Shown in pieces: positions 19,510 through 28,637 of a DNA stretch of 64,000 nt. Where the stretch lies: NCBI RefSeq assembly GCF_003105155.1, contig NZ_QETK01000002.1, positions 62,001 to 126,000 of the forward strand. Reading direction: 5' to 3'. Numbering within the stretch: position 1 is the first letter of the stretch; each line of letters opens with the position of its first letter. A model generated the notes under the pieces. It saw only the letters and a program-made list of their open reading frames with translations. It had not been told where the DNA came from and ran no database searches. The DNA comes from Pseudomonas sp. SDI (GTDB lineage Bacteria > Pseudomonadota > Gammaproteobacteria > Pseudomonadales > Pseudomonadaceae). The translations under genes and the position numbers were made by a program.

Positions 19510-19538
19510 ACTATGCGAACGCCACCGGGGTTTGTCAA
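19510..19538 (-). promoter_or_regulatory. Sigma70 promoter of the rbs operon
   Basis: On the minus strand, TTGACA (19533-19538), 17-base spacer, CATAGT (19510-19515). The -35 box is perfect and the spacing ideal. The operator palindrome follows at once, and rbsB starts 55 bases further on. Confidence 0.75.
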
Positions 19539-19592
19539 ATCGGCCCGCCGCGCTCCTTCGCCAGGGTGTTGCCGGGAATTATCCGCAAAACC

Positions 19593-19637
19593 ATCGGAAA
19601 ACCGAACAGACTTCGCACAATTATTCGGAATGCCGAA
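19593..19637 (+). promoter_or_regulatory. Two AauR-type activator sites upstream of ansB
   Basis: TTCGGAATGCCGAA at 19624-19637 matches exactly the TTCGG-N4-CCGAA motif I recall for the AauR response regulator of acidic amino-acid use in pseudomonads. ATCGGAAAACCGAA at 19593-19606 has one mismatch. The sites are 31 bp apart, about three helical turns, and lie 90-130 bp upstream of the sigma54-type promoter. Confidence 0.7.
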
Positions 19638-19686
19638 CCGGAACAATCGCAAGCTTGCGTAGGAAATGCCTGATAATTATAGATAA

Positions 19687-20877
<1,191 letters not shown>

Positions 20878-20892
20878 GCCCCTGCGCACACC

Positions 20893-20916
20893 GGTCACCC
20901 TCGTTCGAGGGTGACC
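20893..20916 (+). terminator. Hairpin after ansB
   Basis: A 10-bp perfect stem, GGTCACCCTC (20893-20902) and GAGGGTGACC (20907-20916), with a GTTC loop. No T-run follows, so it may protect the 3' end or act with Rho. Confidence 0.65.
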
Positions 20917-21020
20917 TAGCCCATTGAAATCAAAAGTAATTTATTTTCAGAGCGGTGCAGCAAACACCACGTTGCGCGGTCACATGCGTTCTTTAACCGA
21001 CGAGCTGTTGCGAAAATGCC

Positions 21021-21048
21021 TACAGTAAAATACTGTACGCACATACAG
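21021..21048 (+). promoter_or_regulatory. LexA (SOS) box overlapping a second inverted repeat
   Basis: CTGTACGCACATACAG at 21033-21048 fits the LexA rule CTG-N10-CAG, with CTGT/ACAG ends. It overlaps TACAGTA-AAA-TACTGTA (21021-21037), a perfect 7-bp inverted repeat sharing the CTGTA half-site. It lies 20 bases before the DUF1654 start codon, where LexA would block transcription. Confidence 0.75.
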
Positions 21049-21067
21049 CTAAATAAGGAACTCATCC

Positions 21068-21316
21068 ATGGCCAACGCCTCCGCAGCATCGAGCCCTGTC
21101 AGCAGCTATGAGCAGTTGGGCATCCGTATCCAGAAAATCATCAACTCGCCTACTGCGCAAAAGTCCCGCGCAGCGCTGATTTTCCGCCTGGAACACGAGT
21201 CGCCCGCCGACTGGGAAACCCTACTCGAAGAAATCGCCGAAAACGACAACGTTACCCTCGCCTACCGCGATGACGGCGGCGTGCAGATTTTCTGGGTTGT
21301 GCCGAAGGAAGACTGA
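21068..21316 (+). CDS. DUF1654-family protein, probably SOS-regulated
   Basis: 82-aa small soluble protein. The segments SYEQLGIRIQKIINSPTAQK and DNVTLAYRDDGGVQIFW match the DUF1654 family as I recall it, known in pseudomonads and their phages; the function is unknown. ATG 21068 has AAGGA seven to eight bases upstream. It lies five bases before the endonuclease gene, so both probably share the LexA-controlled promoter. Confidence 0.85.
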   Translation: MANASAASSPVSSYEQLGIRIQKIINSPTAQKSRAALIFRLEHESPADWETLLEEIAENDNVTLAYRDDGGVQIFWVVPKED

Positions 21317-21321
21317 AGCGG

Positions 21322-22017
21322 ATGAGAGTTTCTGTAGTGGCAGTCACCTGCCTGATGTTCGGGTTCAGCTTCAACGCCCTGGCCGATGCCCCGCGGACCT
21401 TCAGCGAAGCCAAGAAAGTTGCCTGGGGCCTGTATGCACCGCAGTCCACCGAGTTCTACTGCGGCTGCAAGTACAACGGCAACCGCGTCGACCTGGCCGC
21501 CTGCGGCTACAAGCCGCGCAAGAACCTCAACCGCGCCTCGCGCATCGAGTGGGAGCACATCGTCCCGGCCTGGCAGATCGGTCATCAGCGTCAGTGCTGG
21601 CAAGACGGTGGACGCAAGAACTGCTCGCGCAACGACAAGGTCTACCAGCGTGCCGAGGCCGACCTGCATAACCTGGTGCCAAGCATCGGCGAGGTGAATG
21701 GCGACCGTAGCAACTTCAGCTTCGGCTGGTTGCCAGAACAGCATGGCCAGTATGGTTCGTGCCTGACCCAGGTCGACTTCAAGGCGAAGAAGGTGATGCC
21801 GCGCCCGTCGATCCGCGGGATGATCGCGCGCACCTATTTCTATATGAGCAAGCAGTACAACCTCAAACTGTCCAAGCAGGACCGCCAGTTGTACGAAGCG
21901 TGGAACAAGACCTATCCGCCGCAAGCCTGGGAACGCCAGCGTAACCAGCGGGTAGCGTGCGTCATGGGCCACGGCAACGAGTTCGTAGGCCCGGTCAATC
22001 TCAACGCTTGCGGCTAA
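21322..22017 (+). CDS. endX: Secreted/periplasmic endonuclease I family nuclease (EndA/EndX)
   Basis: Non-specific DNA endonuclease exported by a signal peptide (MRVSVVAVTCLMFGFSFNALA). The 231-aa protein has the beta-beta-alpha-metal core RIEWEHIVPAW with the catalytic His, and DLHNLVPSIGEVNGDRSNF with the metal-binding Asn; many cysteines (CGCKY, QCWQ, NCSR, SCLTQ, ACVMG) suggest disulfides. Its ATG follows the DUF1654 stop by five bases. In P. aeruginosa a related EndA degrades biofilm DNA; here the link to a LexA box suggests damage-induced expression. Confidence 0.9.
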   Translation: MRVSVVAVTCLMFGFSFNALADAPRTFSEAKKVAWGLYAPQSTEFYCGCKYNGNRVDLAACGYKPRKNLNRASRIEWEHIVPAWQIGHQRQCWQDGGRKNCSRNDKVYQRAEADLHNLVPSIGEVNGDRSNFSFGWLPEQHGQYGSCLTQVDFKAKKVMPRPSIRGMIARTYFYMSKQYNLKLSKQDRQLYEAWNKTYPPQAWERQRNQRVACVMGHGNEFVGPVNLNACG

Positions 22018-22020
22018 CGC

Positions 22021-22446
22021 TCAGGTCAGCGTCTGCAAATAGGCGCTGGCCTGCTGATAGCGCTGCAAACGGGCCAGGTCTTCCGGGCCTGGCAGCGGGA
22101 TTCGCGAGAGGTCGCTGTTGTCCGCCAGGTCCGCCAGCTTCACCACCCGCGCCAGCGGGTCGCTGCCCAGACGAAACACGAACGCCTCGTAGCTCTCGTC
22201 GCCACGCCGACTCAAGGCCTGTACTGCCGCGAGAATCTTCAGGTTGAAGCCGGCGCGGGCCAGGTCCGCGAGGCTGGTAGTGGAGTCTTCCAGTACGTCA
22301 TGCAACACCGCGACAATCCGTTGTTCAGGCGTGCAGACCCGCATCATCACCCGCAGAGGATGCAGAATATAGGCGCTGCCGCCCTTGTCCTGCTGTCCTT
22401 CGTGGGCCTTGGTGGCCACCGCAATGGCGCGCTCCAGCGTGGACAT
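22021..22446 (-). CDS. Small HD-domain hydrolase (SpoT/MESH1-like)
   Basis: 141-aa stand-alone HD protein. The metal-binding pattern of (p)ppGpp hydrolases is visible: AHEGQQDKGGSAYILHPLRV, then AVLHDVLEDS (HD...ED) and KLADLADN. There is no synthetase or TGS domain. ATG 22446 with AGGAGG six bases upstream is preferred to TTG 22452. Hydrolysis of ppGpp or a related nucleotide is inferred from the motifs, not proven. It converges on endX with three bases between the stops. Confidence 0.85.
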   Translation of the reverse strand: MSTLERAIAVATKAHEGQQDKGGSAYILHPLRVMMRVCTPEQRIVAVLHDVLEDSTTSLADLARAGFNLKILAAVQALSRRGDESYEAFVFRLGSDPLARVVKLADLADNSDLSRIPLPGPEDLARLQRYQQASAYLQTLT

Positions 22447-22571
22447 AGGCAACCTCCTCTCAACGCTCGCGTCGTCGCAGACGCGCCATGCTCGTGGCGT
22501 TGCTGAAGCGCCAACACCTAGAGCATAGCTGCGCCTGCGCTGCCCTGCCCGGGCAGCGGCGCAGGCCCTGG

Positions 22572-23144
22572 CTAGCGGACGGCGTCGTGCTGGATCACCA
22601 CCGAGTCGATGCCCAGGCGCGCCATCACATCGGCCTTCTGCGCGTCGGCGGCGGCTTTGTCCGGGAACGGCCCCAGCAGCACCACCGGCTTGCCGTCGCG
22701 CTTGATCACGCTGGAGGGAATCTGTTTCTCGATCAGGCGTGCGGTAGTGTCGCTGACGGCGCCCATGTTCGCGCCCTGGATGATTTCCACGTCCCAGCCT
22801 TGCGCCGCCGGCTGCTCGGCAAGGGCATCGGCACGCCGCTGCAACTCGGCCCCCCCGCAGATTTCGCGGATACGCATGAGCTCGGCAGGACTCTGGTCGA
22901 TGATGATCTCGTAGGTGGCGTCTTTTTTGATCGCCACGTAGCTGCGGTAGGACTCGAAGGCACCGCTGGCGTCTTTGCCACGGAACTGGCCGCAGATGGT
23001 GCCCTGCTCGCTGATCCGCACGTTGGCGAACTTGGCGGTTTTAGGGTTCTGCAGGTGCTCGGCAACCTGTTTGTGGACTTGCTCGACTTCGTTTTCGCAG
23101 CCTGCCAGGGCCAGCACTGCCATCACTACCGCAATTTTGCGCAC
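22572..23144 (-). CDS. Lipoprotein with a C-terminal SPOR-like segment
   Basis: 190 aa from GTG 23144, which has AGGAG eight bases upstream. A lipobox LAGC (about residue 17) marks it as a lipoprotein. The middle part (NPKTAKFANVRISEQGTICG) resembles small pseudomonad lipoproteins. The C-terminal 60 residues (GKPVVLLGPFPDKAAADAQK) look like a SPOR/septal-ring repeat, which would bind denuded peptidoglycan. Function unknown; monocistronic. Confidence 0.75.
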   Translation of the reverse strand: MRKIAVVMAVLALAGCENEVEQVHKQVAEHLQNPKTAKFANVRISEQGTICGQFRGKDASGAFESYRSYVAIKKDATYEIIIDQSPAELMRIREICGGAELQRRADALAEQPAAQGWDVEIIQGANMGAVSDTTARLIEKQIPSSVIKRDGKPVVLLGPFPDKAAADAQKADVMARLGIDSVVIQHDAVR

Positions 23145-23270
23145 GCGCCTATCTCCTGATTTCAAGCGGCGGATTCTAGCATCTGGGGACGTGAGCGACA
23201 TTCAAACAAGATGTAACGAATTACGCAGAGGTGCCCATTTCCCGGTGGCCGCCGGCTCACACATAAAGCC

Positions 23271-25514
23271 CTATTCGATGACACAATCCACGGTGTATAC
23301 CCCGCCCTCCTGCTGCAGCCCATGCACATCGGCCACGAACCCCGCAAAGCCAGTGTCGAAGGCCCGGGCAAACGCCAGGTAGTCGATGATCGCGCGGGTC
23401 GCCTCGGTAAAGCGCTCCCCCGGCATGATCAGTGGAATGCCTGGCGGATACGGCACCAGCATCACCGCCGCGACCCGCCCCAGCAACTGCTCGATCGGCA
23501 CCGCCTCGACCTCGCCGCGCACCAGCTTGTCATACGCATCGCCGGGCTTCATCACCACCTCCGGCAAGCACGCATACAAACATTTGAGCTGCTTGGCTGT
23601 GGCATTGCTGCGGTAGCAGCCGTGCAGTTGGTCGCACAAATCCCGCAACCCGAGGCCCTGATAGCGCACCGGATCAACCTGCGCCACACACGGCAGGCTC
23701 TGCACCAGAGCAGTGTTGGCGTCGTAGTTGCGCTTGAACTCCAGTAACTCGGTCAACAACGTGCTCCACTTGCCCTTGGTGATACCCATGGAGAACAGCA
23801 CCAGGAACGAATACAGCCCGGTCTTCTCCACCACCAGGCCGCGCTCCCAGAGAAACCGGCTCACCACCGCCGCCGGAATTCCCGTTTCACCAAGGCTGCC
23901 ACCTGCCGCAAGCCCCGGCATCACCAGGGTCACCTTGATCGGGTCGAGCACTACGTAGTCCTCGGCCAACTCACCAAAGCCATGCCATTGCGCCGAAGGC
24001 TGCAGTAACCAGTCTTCGGTCGCCGTGCGCTGCACGCCCTCCACCTGCGGCGGCTGCCAGATGCTGAACCACCAGTCGTGCGGGGCGATGTGCTCGCGCA
24101 GGTTGGCCAGCGCCCGGCGGAAACTCAGCGCCTCGTCGAACATCTCCTGCATCAGCGAGCGCCCGGCCGGACCTTCCATCATCGCCGAGGACACGTCCAG
24201 CGAAGCGAGGATGCTGTACTGCGGCGACGTCGAGATGTGCATCATGAACGCTTCGTTGAAACGGTCGCGATCCAACTGCCGCGCGCCGCCATCCTGCACA
24301 TGGATCATCGACGCCTGACTGAATGCCGCCAGCAACTTGTGCGTGGAGTGCGTGCTGAACACCAGCGGGCTGTCGGCGCTGCGTGAAGTACCCATGGCGT
24401 AACGCCCGGCAAAGAACTCATGAAACGCCGCATAGGCATACCAGGCCTCGTCGAAGTGCAGCACCTCCACGCTGTTGCCCAGCATCTGTTTGATCAGCTC
24501 GGCGTTGTAGCACAAGCCGTCATAGGTGGAGTTGGTGACCACCGCCAGCTTTACTTTCGGCGGCCGCCCCCTGGCCAGCGGATTCGCCGCCAGCTTGGCC
24601 TGGATCGACTCGCGGCTGAACTCGCTCAGCGGAATCGGCCCGATGATCCCCAGTTCATTGCGCTCGGGGCACAGGTACAGCGGAATCGCCCCGGTCATGA
24701 TGATCGCGTGCAACACCGACTTGTGGCAGTTGCGATCCACCAGCACCAGGTCGTCACGACCCACCATCGAATGCCAGACGATCTTGTTCGCGGTGGAGGT
24801 GCCGTTGATCACGAAGAAGGTGTGGTCGGCACCAAAGTTCTTCGCCGCGCGCGCTTCGGCTGCCGCCAGCGGGCCGGTGTGGTCGAGCAATGAGCCCAGC
24901 TCAGGAACCGAGACCGAGAGATCGGAACGCAAGGTGTTCTCGCCAAAGAACTGATGAAACGCCTGGCCTACCGGACTCTTGTGATAGGCCACCCCGCCGC
25001 CATGCCCCGGCGTATGCCAGGAATAGTTGGACTGCGCCGTGTGCTGGACCAAGGCGCGGAAAAAGGGCGGCAATAGACCATCGAGGTAGCCGTGCGCAGC
25101 GCGCGCCACCTGCCGGGCCAGGAACGGCACGGTGTCTTCGAACAGATAAAGGATGCCGCGCAACTGGTTCAGCTCGCTCATCGCCTCGGCCGGAGCGTTT
25201 TCCAGGGTGACCTGTTCGCCCAGGGCAAAGATCGGCAAGTGCGGGGCGCGCAACCGTGCCAGACGGATCAGCTCGACCATGTTCTGCAACAGGTGGGTAT
25301 TTTCGCCGGCGCCCTCGGCAGCAATCAGCATGCACGCCAGGCCATGGTGGGTGGCAGCGACCAGTCGGCCCTCGGCATAATCCACCGCCGATAACAGGCT
25401 GAAACCGTCCTGGGCGAGCTCCTGGGCAATACCGCGCACGCGGTCGCCCGCTACGCTATCGACTTTGATGTCGCGGTGAACGATGAGAATGGGGAACTTG
25501 AGGTCCTTGTACAT
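23271..25514 (-). CDS. ldcA: Lysine decarboxylase (Orn/Lys/Arg decarboxylase family)
   Basis: PLP enzyme, 747 aa, from ATG 25514 (MYKDLKFPILIVHRDIKVDS). An N-terminal response-regulator-like wing domain precedes the fold-type I core, with SNYSWHTPGHGGGVAYHKSP and the PLP lysine in STHSTHKLLAAFSQASMIH, and a C-terminal domain with PYPPGIPLIMPGERF. It is close along its length to P. aeruginosa LdcA (lysine to cadaverine) as I remember that sequence. An arginine or ornithine preference cannot be excluded from sequence. Monocistronic. Confidence 0.9.
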   Translation of the reverse strand: MYKDLKFPILIVHRDIKVDSVAGDRVRGIAQELAQDGFSLLSAVDYAEGRLVAATHHGLACMLIAAEGAGENTHLLQNMVELIRLARLRAPHLPIFALGEQVTLENAPAEAMSELNQLRGILYLFEDTVPFLARQVARAAHGYLDGLLPPFFRALVQHTAQSNYSWHTPGHGGGVAYHKSPVGQAFHQFFGENTLRSDLSVSVPELGSLLDHTGPLAAAEARAAKNFGADHTFFVINGTSTANKIVWHSMVGRDDLVLVDRNCHKSVLHAIIMTGAIPLYLCPERNELGIIGPIPLSEFSRESIQAKLAANPLARGRPPKVKLAVVTNSTYDGLCYNAELIKQMLGNSVEVLHFDEAWYAYAAFHEFFAGRYAMGTSRSADSPLVFSTHSTHKLLAAFSQASMIHVQDGGARQLDRDRFNEAFMMHISTSPQYSILASLDVSSAMMEGPAGRSLMQEMFDEALSFRRALANLREHIAPHDWWFSIWQPPQVEGVQRTATEDWLLQPSAQWHGFGELAEDYVVLDPIKVTLVMPGLAAGGSLGETGIPAAVVSRFLWERGLVVEKTGLYSFLVLFSMGITKGKWSTLLTELLEFKRNYDANTALVQSLPCVAQVDPVRYQGLGLRDLCDQLHGCYRSNATAKQLKCLYACLPEVVMKPGDAYDKLVRGEVEAVPIEQLLGRVAAVMLVPYPPGIPLIMPGERFTEATRAIIDYLAFARAFDTGFAGFVADVHGLQQEGGVYTVDCVIE

Positions 25515-25599
25515 AAGTGACAGCACCTTCCGAACGGCAGACTCTGGGGCCTTTGTGTTCAGGGTAGAAGGTTGCTGTCACCACGCCGGGTGAATTGCC

Positions 25600-26349
25600 T
25601 CAGCCAGCGTCGTTCAACTGCTGCCAGAGTGCCGGGCCACCGGCAGACTTGGCCACTGCCTCCAGCCGCGCGACATGCGCTTCAAGCTCCAGCGCATCGG
25701 CCAGAATGATCCGGCCAGGCTGGCGCGACGCTGGCAGACGGCGAATTTCGCTGCCCTGATGACGCTTGCCATCCCCTTCGCCTTCGCCATTGCCGGCCAG
25801 CGACAGGCTGGTCTGGCCACCGGTCATGCTCAGGAAGACGTCGGCCAGCAACTCGGAGTCGAGCAAGGCGCCGTGCAGTTCGCGGCCGGAGTTGTCGACA
25901 CCGTAACGCTTGCACAAGGCATCCAGGCTGTTGCGCTGACCCGGGTGACGCTCACGAGCCATCAGCAGGGTATCGAGAATCTCGCAATGCTGCGAAATGT
26001 CGGCCCGCTCATGTTGGCCGAGCAAGGCGAATTCGTTGTTGATGAAGCCAACGTCGAACGCCGCGTTGTGGATGATCAGCCGCGCGCCCTGGATGAACTC
26101 GAAGAACTCATCGGCGACTTCGGCGAAGCGTGGCTTGTCGACCAGAAATTCGTTGGTGATACCGTGAACGCCGATGGCGCCCTCGTCACTCTCGCGATCC
26201 GGTTGCAGGTAAACGTGAAAGTTACGCCCGGTGAAGCGTCGGCCCATCAGCTCGACACAGCCGATCTCGACAATCCGGTGGCCGTCGGTGACCGGCATAC
26301 CGGTGGTTTCGGTATCCAGCACCACCGTTCGGTTGTTTTGCATCTCCAC
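25600..26349 (-). CDS. dnaQ: DNA polymerase III epsilon subunit (3'-5' proofreading exonuclease)
   Basis: 249-aa DEDDh exonuclease: Exo I DTETTG near the start, Exo II NAAFDVGFINNEF, Exo III HGALLDSELLADVF with the catalytic His and Asp. The C-terminal tail would bind the alpha subunit. A GTG at 26349 has AGGAG nine bases upstream; ATG 26343 is the alternative two codons later. It is downstream of rnhA on the same strand. Confidence 0.95.
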   Translation of the reverse strand: MEMQNNRTVVLDTETTGMPVTDGHRIVEIGCVELMGRRFTGRNFHVYLQPDRESDEGAIGVHGITNEFLVDKPRFAEVADEFFEFIQGARLIIHNAAFDVGFINNEFALLGQHERADISQHCEILDTLLMARERHPGQRNSLDALCKRYGVDNSGRELHGALLDSELLADVFLSMTGGQTSLSLAGNGEGEGDGKRHQGSEIRRLPASRQPGRIILADALELEAHVARLEAVAKSAGGPALWQQLNDAG

Positions 26350-26441
26350 GCCGGTGATCTCCTGCCGCGTACAGCTTGAACATTGAAAGCGGAGAATTTT
26401 ACCTCAACCGGCTCGGGATAGGGGGATTCAGCGCATGCACC

Positions 26442-26888
26442 TCAGCGCTGCTTGCGCAGGTCGTCGACGCCACGATTGGCCAACTGGTCGGCACGCTCGT
26501 TACCGGCATGGCCAATGTGCCCGCGCACCCACTTCCAGGTGACCTTGTGGCGGTTGACCTGCTCGTCGAGTTGCTGCCACAGGTCGGCATTCTTTACCGG
26601 CTCCTTGGCGGCGGTTTTCCAGCCGCGCTTCTTCCAGTTGGTCATCCACTCGGTGATGCCCTTCATTACATACTGCGAGTCGGTGACCAGCAGCACTTCG
26701 CACTCGCGCTTGAGCGCTTCCAGGCCCTTGATCGCGGCCATCAGCTCCATGCGATTGTTGGTGGTATCGCGCTCGCCGCCCCACAGTTCCTTTTCCACGC
26801 CCTTGCAAACCAGCAAGGCGCCCCAGCCGCCCAGGCCGGGGTTGCCCTTGCAGGCGCCATCGGTGTAAAGCTCGACGCTATCGCTCAT
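26442..26888 (-). CDS. rnhA: Ribonuclease HI
   Basis: Cuts the RNA strand of RNA-DNA hybrids. The 148-aa protein carries all catalytic residues: Asp in [19 protein letters not shown], Glu in [16 protein letters not shown], Asp in [12 protein letters not shown], and His/Asp in [17 protein letters not shown]. It is eight bases after the methyltransferase gene and before dnaQ, so the three are probably cotranscribed (in E. coli rnhA and dnaQ are divergent instead). Confidence 0.97.
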   Translation of the reverse strand: MSDSVELYTDGACKGNPGLGGWGALLVCKGVEKELWGGERDTTNNRMELMAAIKGLEALKRECEVLLVTDSQYVMKGITEWMTNWKKRGWKTAAKEPVKNADLWQQLDEQVNRHKVTWKWVRGHIGHAGNERADQLANRGVDDLRKQR

Positions 26889-26896
26889 GTACAGCC

Positions 26897-27679
26897 TTAT
26901 TCTTCAGTAAAGGGTCTGCCTTCGGGATGCGGCGCGCGCCGGTTGACCTTGGCCATCGGCAGCGGCAGCAGCTTGCCCATCGGTTCGCGGCGCGCCAGGC
27001 GCAACGGCCGCAGGCCAACCACCATCTTGCGTGCCACCAGCAGGTAGACACCGCCACCGGCACCTTGCCAGCGCCCGGCGAACCGCTCCCAGCCGGCCAG
27101 GCGAGACTGCCAGGCGGGCGAGGCAAGCGGCGGACGATAGCACCCGAAGCGGCGTTTCTCCAGCGCGAAGCCGAGCAGGTTGAGCCAGTCACCAACCCGC
27201 GATGGCGAGATGCAGCGTGCCTTGCGCAGGCCGCTGCGGGTAAACAGCCGGCGCAGGCCCCAGCTGCTCCACGGGTTAATGCCGACGATCAGCAGGTGCC
27301 CACCGGGGCGCACGCTGCTGGCCGCCTCGCGCAGCAGGCCATGCGGCGACAGGCTGAAGTCCAGGCCATGCTGCAGCACCACGACGTCGGCGGCGTGTTC
27401 GCTCAACGGCCAGGCCTGCTCTTCGCAGACGATCTCCACTCCCGGCAGCGGCGCCCCCAGGCGCACGTTGCGCTGGACCTGCGGCGCGGTGGGCGGCGCC
27501 TCGGCGCAAGGCCCGTAATGCACCAGGTAACCACCGAAGTAGCGCCCCAGTTCTTCTTCCAGCAAGCGCTGCTCCTCTTCGAGCAGCAACTGGCCCAGCG
27601 GGCCGGCGAACCAGTCGCGCGCCTGGCTGATCAGTTCAAGCCACTGCGGATCGGCCTGGGCGAAGGCTTGATCGGTCAT
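26897..27679 (-). CDS. Class I SAM-dependent methyltransferase
   Basis: 260 aa from ATG 27679 ([20 protein letters not shown]). The Rossmann part has [20 protein letters not shown] and the post-motif [20 protein letters not shown], as in the methyltransferase that sits next to gloB and rnhA in pseudomonads. The SAM-binding glycine loop is weak, and the substrate is unknown. It is divergent from gloB (79 bp) and first gene of the rnhA-dnaQ group. Confidence 0.85.
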   Translation of the reverse strand: MTDQAFAQADPQWLELISQARDWFAGPLGQLLLEEEQRLLEEELGRYFGGYLVHYGPCAEAPPTAPQVQRNVRLGAPLPGVEIVCEEQAWPLSEHAADVVVLQHGLDFSLSPHGLLREAASSVRPGGHLLIVGINPWSSWGLRRLFTRSGLRKARCISPSRVGDWLNLLGFALEKRRFGCYRPPLASPAWQSRLAGWERFAGRWQGAGGGVYLLVARKMVVGLRPLRLARREPMGKLLPLPMAKVNRRAPHPEGRPFTEE

Positions 27680-27758
27680 TGCAGTCTCCCGTGAAGGTTC
27701 TCGACGAACCGCATAGCTACTAAGATGCACCCATGTCCACCATTTGGCGAATCGCACC

Positions 27759-28538
27759 ATGATACAGATCGATGCCCTGCCCGCTTTCACCGACAATTAC
27801 ATCTGGTTGTTGCAAGACACCGACAACCAGCGCTGTGCGGTGGTCGATCCGGGCGATGCGGCACCGGTGCTGGCCTGGCTCGAACGTCATCCGGGCTGGC
27901 ACTTGAGCGACATCCTGGTGACCCACCATCACCACGACCACGTCGGCGGTGTCGAGCAGCTCAAGGCTAAAACCGGCGCGCGCATCTGCGGTCCGGCCAA
28001 CGAGCGCATCCCTGCCCGTGACCTGGCCCTGGACGACGGCGCCCAGGTCGAGCTGCTGGGCCTGACCTTCCAGGTGCTGGCGGTACCCGGTCACACCCTG
28101 GGGCATATCGCCTATTACTGCGGCGAGCAGCCTACCCCGCTGCTGTTCTGCGGCGACACGCTGTTCGCCGCCGGTTGCGGCCGTTTGTTCGAAGGCACCC
28201 CGGAGCAGATGCACCATTCGCTGGAGCGTCTGGCCGCGCTGCCGGCGGCGACGCTGGTGTACTGCACCCACGAATACACCCTGAGCAACCTACGTTTTGC
28301 CCGCGCAGTGGAACCGCACAACCCGCACATTGCCCAGCGCTTCGACGAAGTTACCCAATTGCGCGCGCAGGATCGCATCACGTTGCCTTCCAACCTGGCG
28401 CTGGAGAAGCTCACCAACCCCTTCCTGCGCACCGGCGAAACATCCGTTAAAGAAAAAGCAGACGAACGGACCGGCCACCTAAACCCTACTCAAAGTGCTG
28501 TTTTTGCAGGGCTACGCGCTTGGAAAGATACGTTCTAA
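27759..28538 (+). CDS. gloB: Hydroxyacylglutathione hydrolase (glyoxalase II)
   Basis: Hydrolyses S-D-lactoylglutathione to lactate in methylglyoxal detoxification. The 259-aa metallo-beta-lactamase-fold enzyme has the binuclear metal motif [42 protein letters not shown] and the C-terminal [11 protein letters not shown] glutathione-site region. ATG 27759 is preferred to TTG 27744 by family start ([16 protein letters not shown]). The ribosome site is weak. Confidence 0.96.
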   Translation: MIQIDALPAFTDNYIWLLQDTDNQRCAVVDPGDAAPVLAWLERHPGWHLSDILVTHHHHDHVGGVEQLKAKTGARICGPANERIPARDLALDDGAQVELLGLTFQVLAVPGHTLGHIAYYCGEQPTPLLFCGDTLFAAGCGRLFEGTPEQMHHSLERLAALPAATLVYCTHEYTLSNLRFARAVEPHNPHIAQRFDEVTQLRAQDRITLPSNLALEKLTNPFLRTGETSVKEKADERTGHLNPTQSAVFAGLRAWKDTF

Positions 28539-28637
28539 ACAGCCTCGGCTAGGTACGCAAAGTTCTGAAAGGTTGACCAAGGGGGGGCCACTTTCTAGAA
28601 TCGCCCGACATTTTTGCCCGGAACTTTGTCCTAGCCA

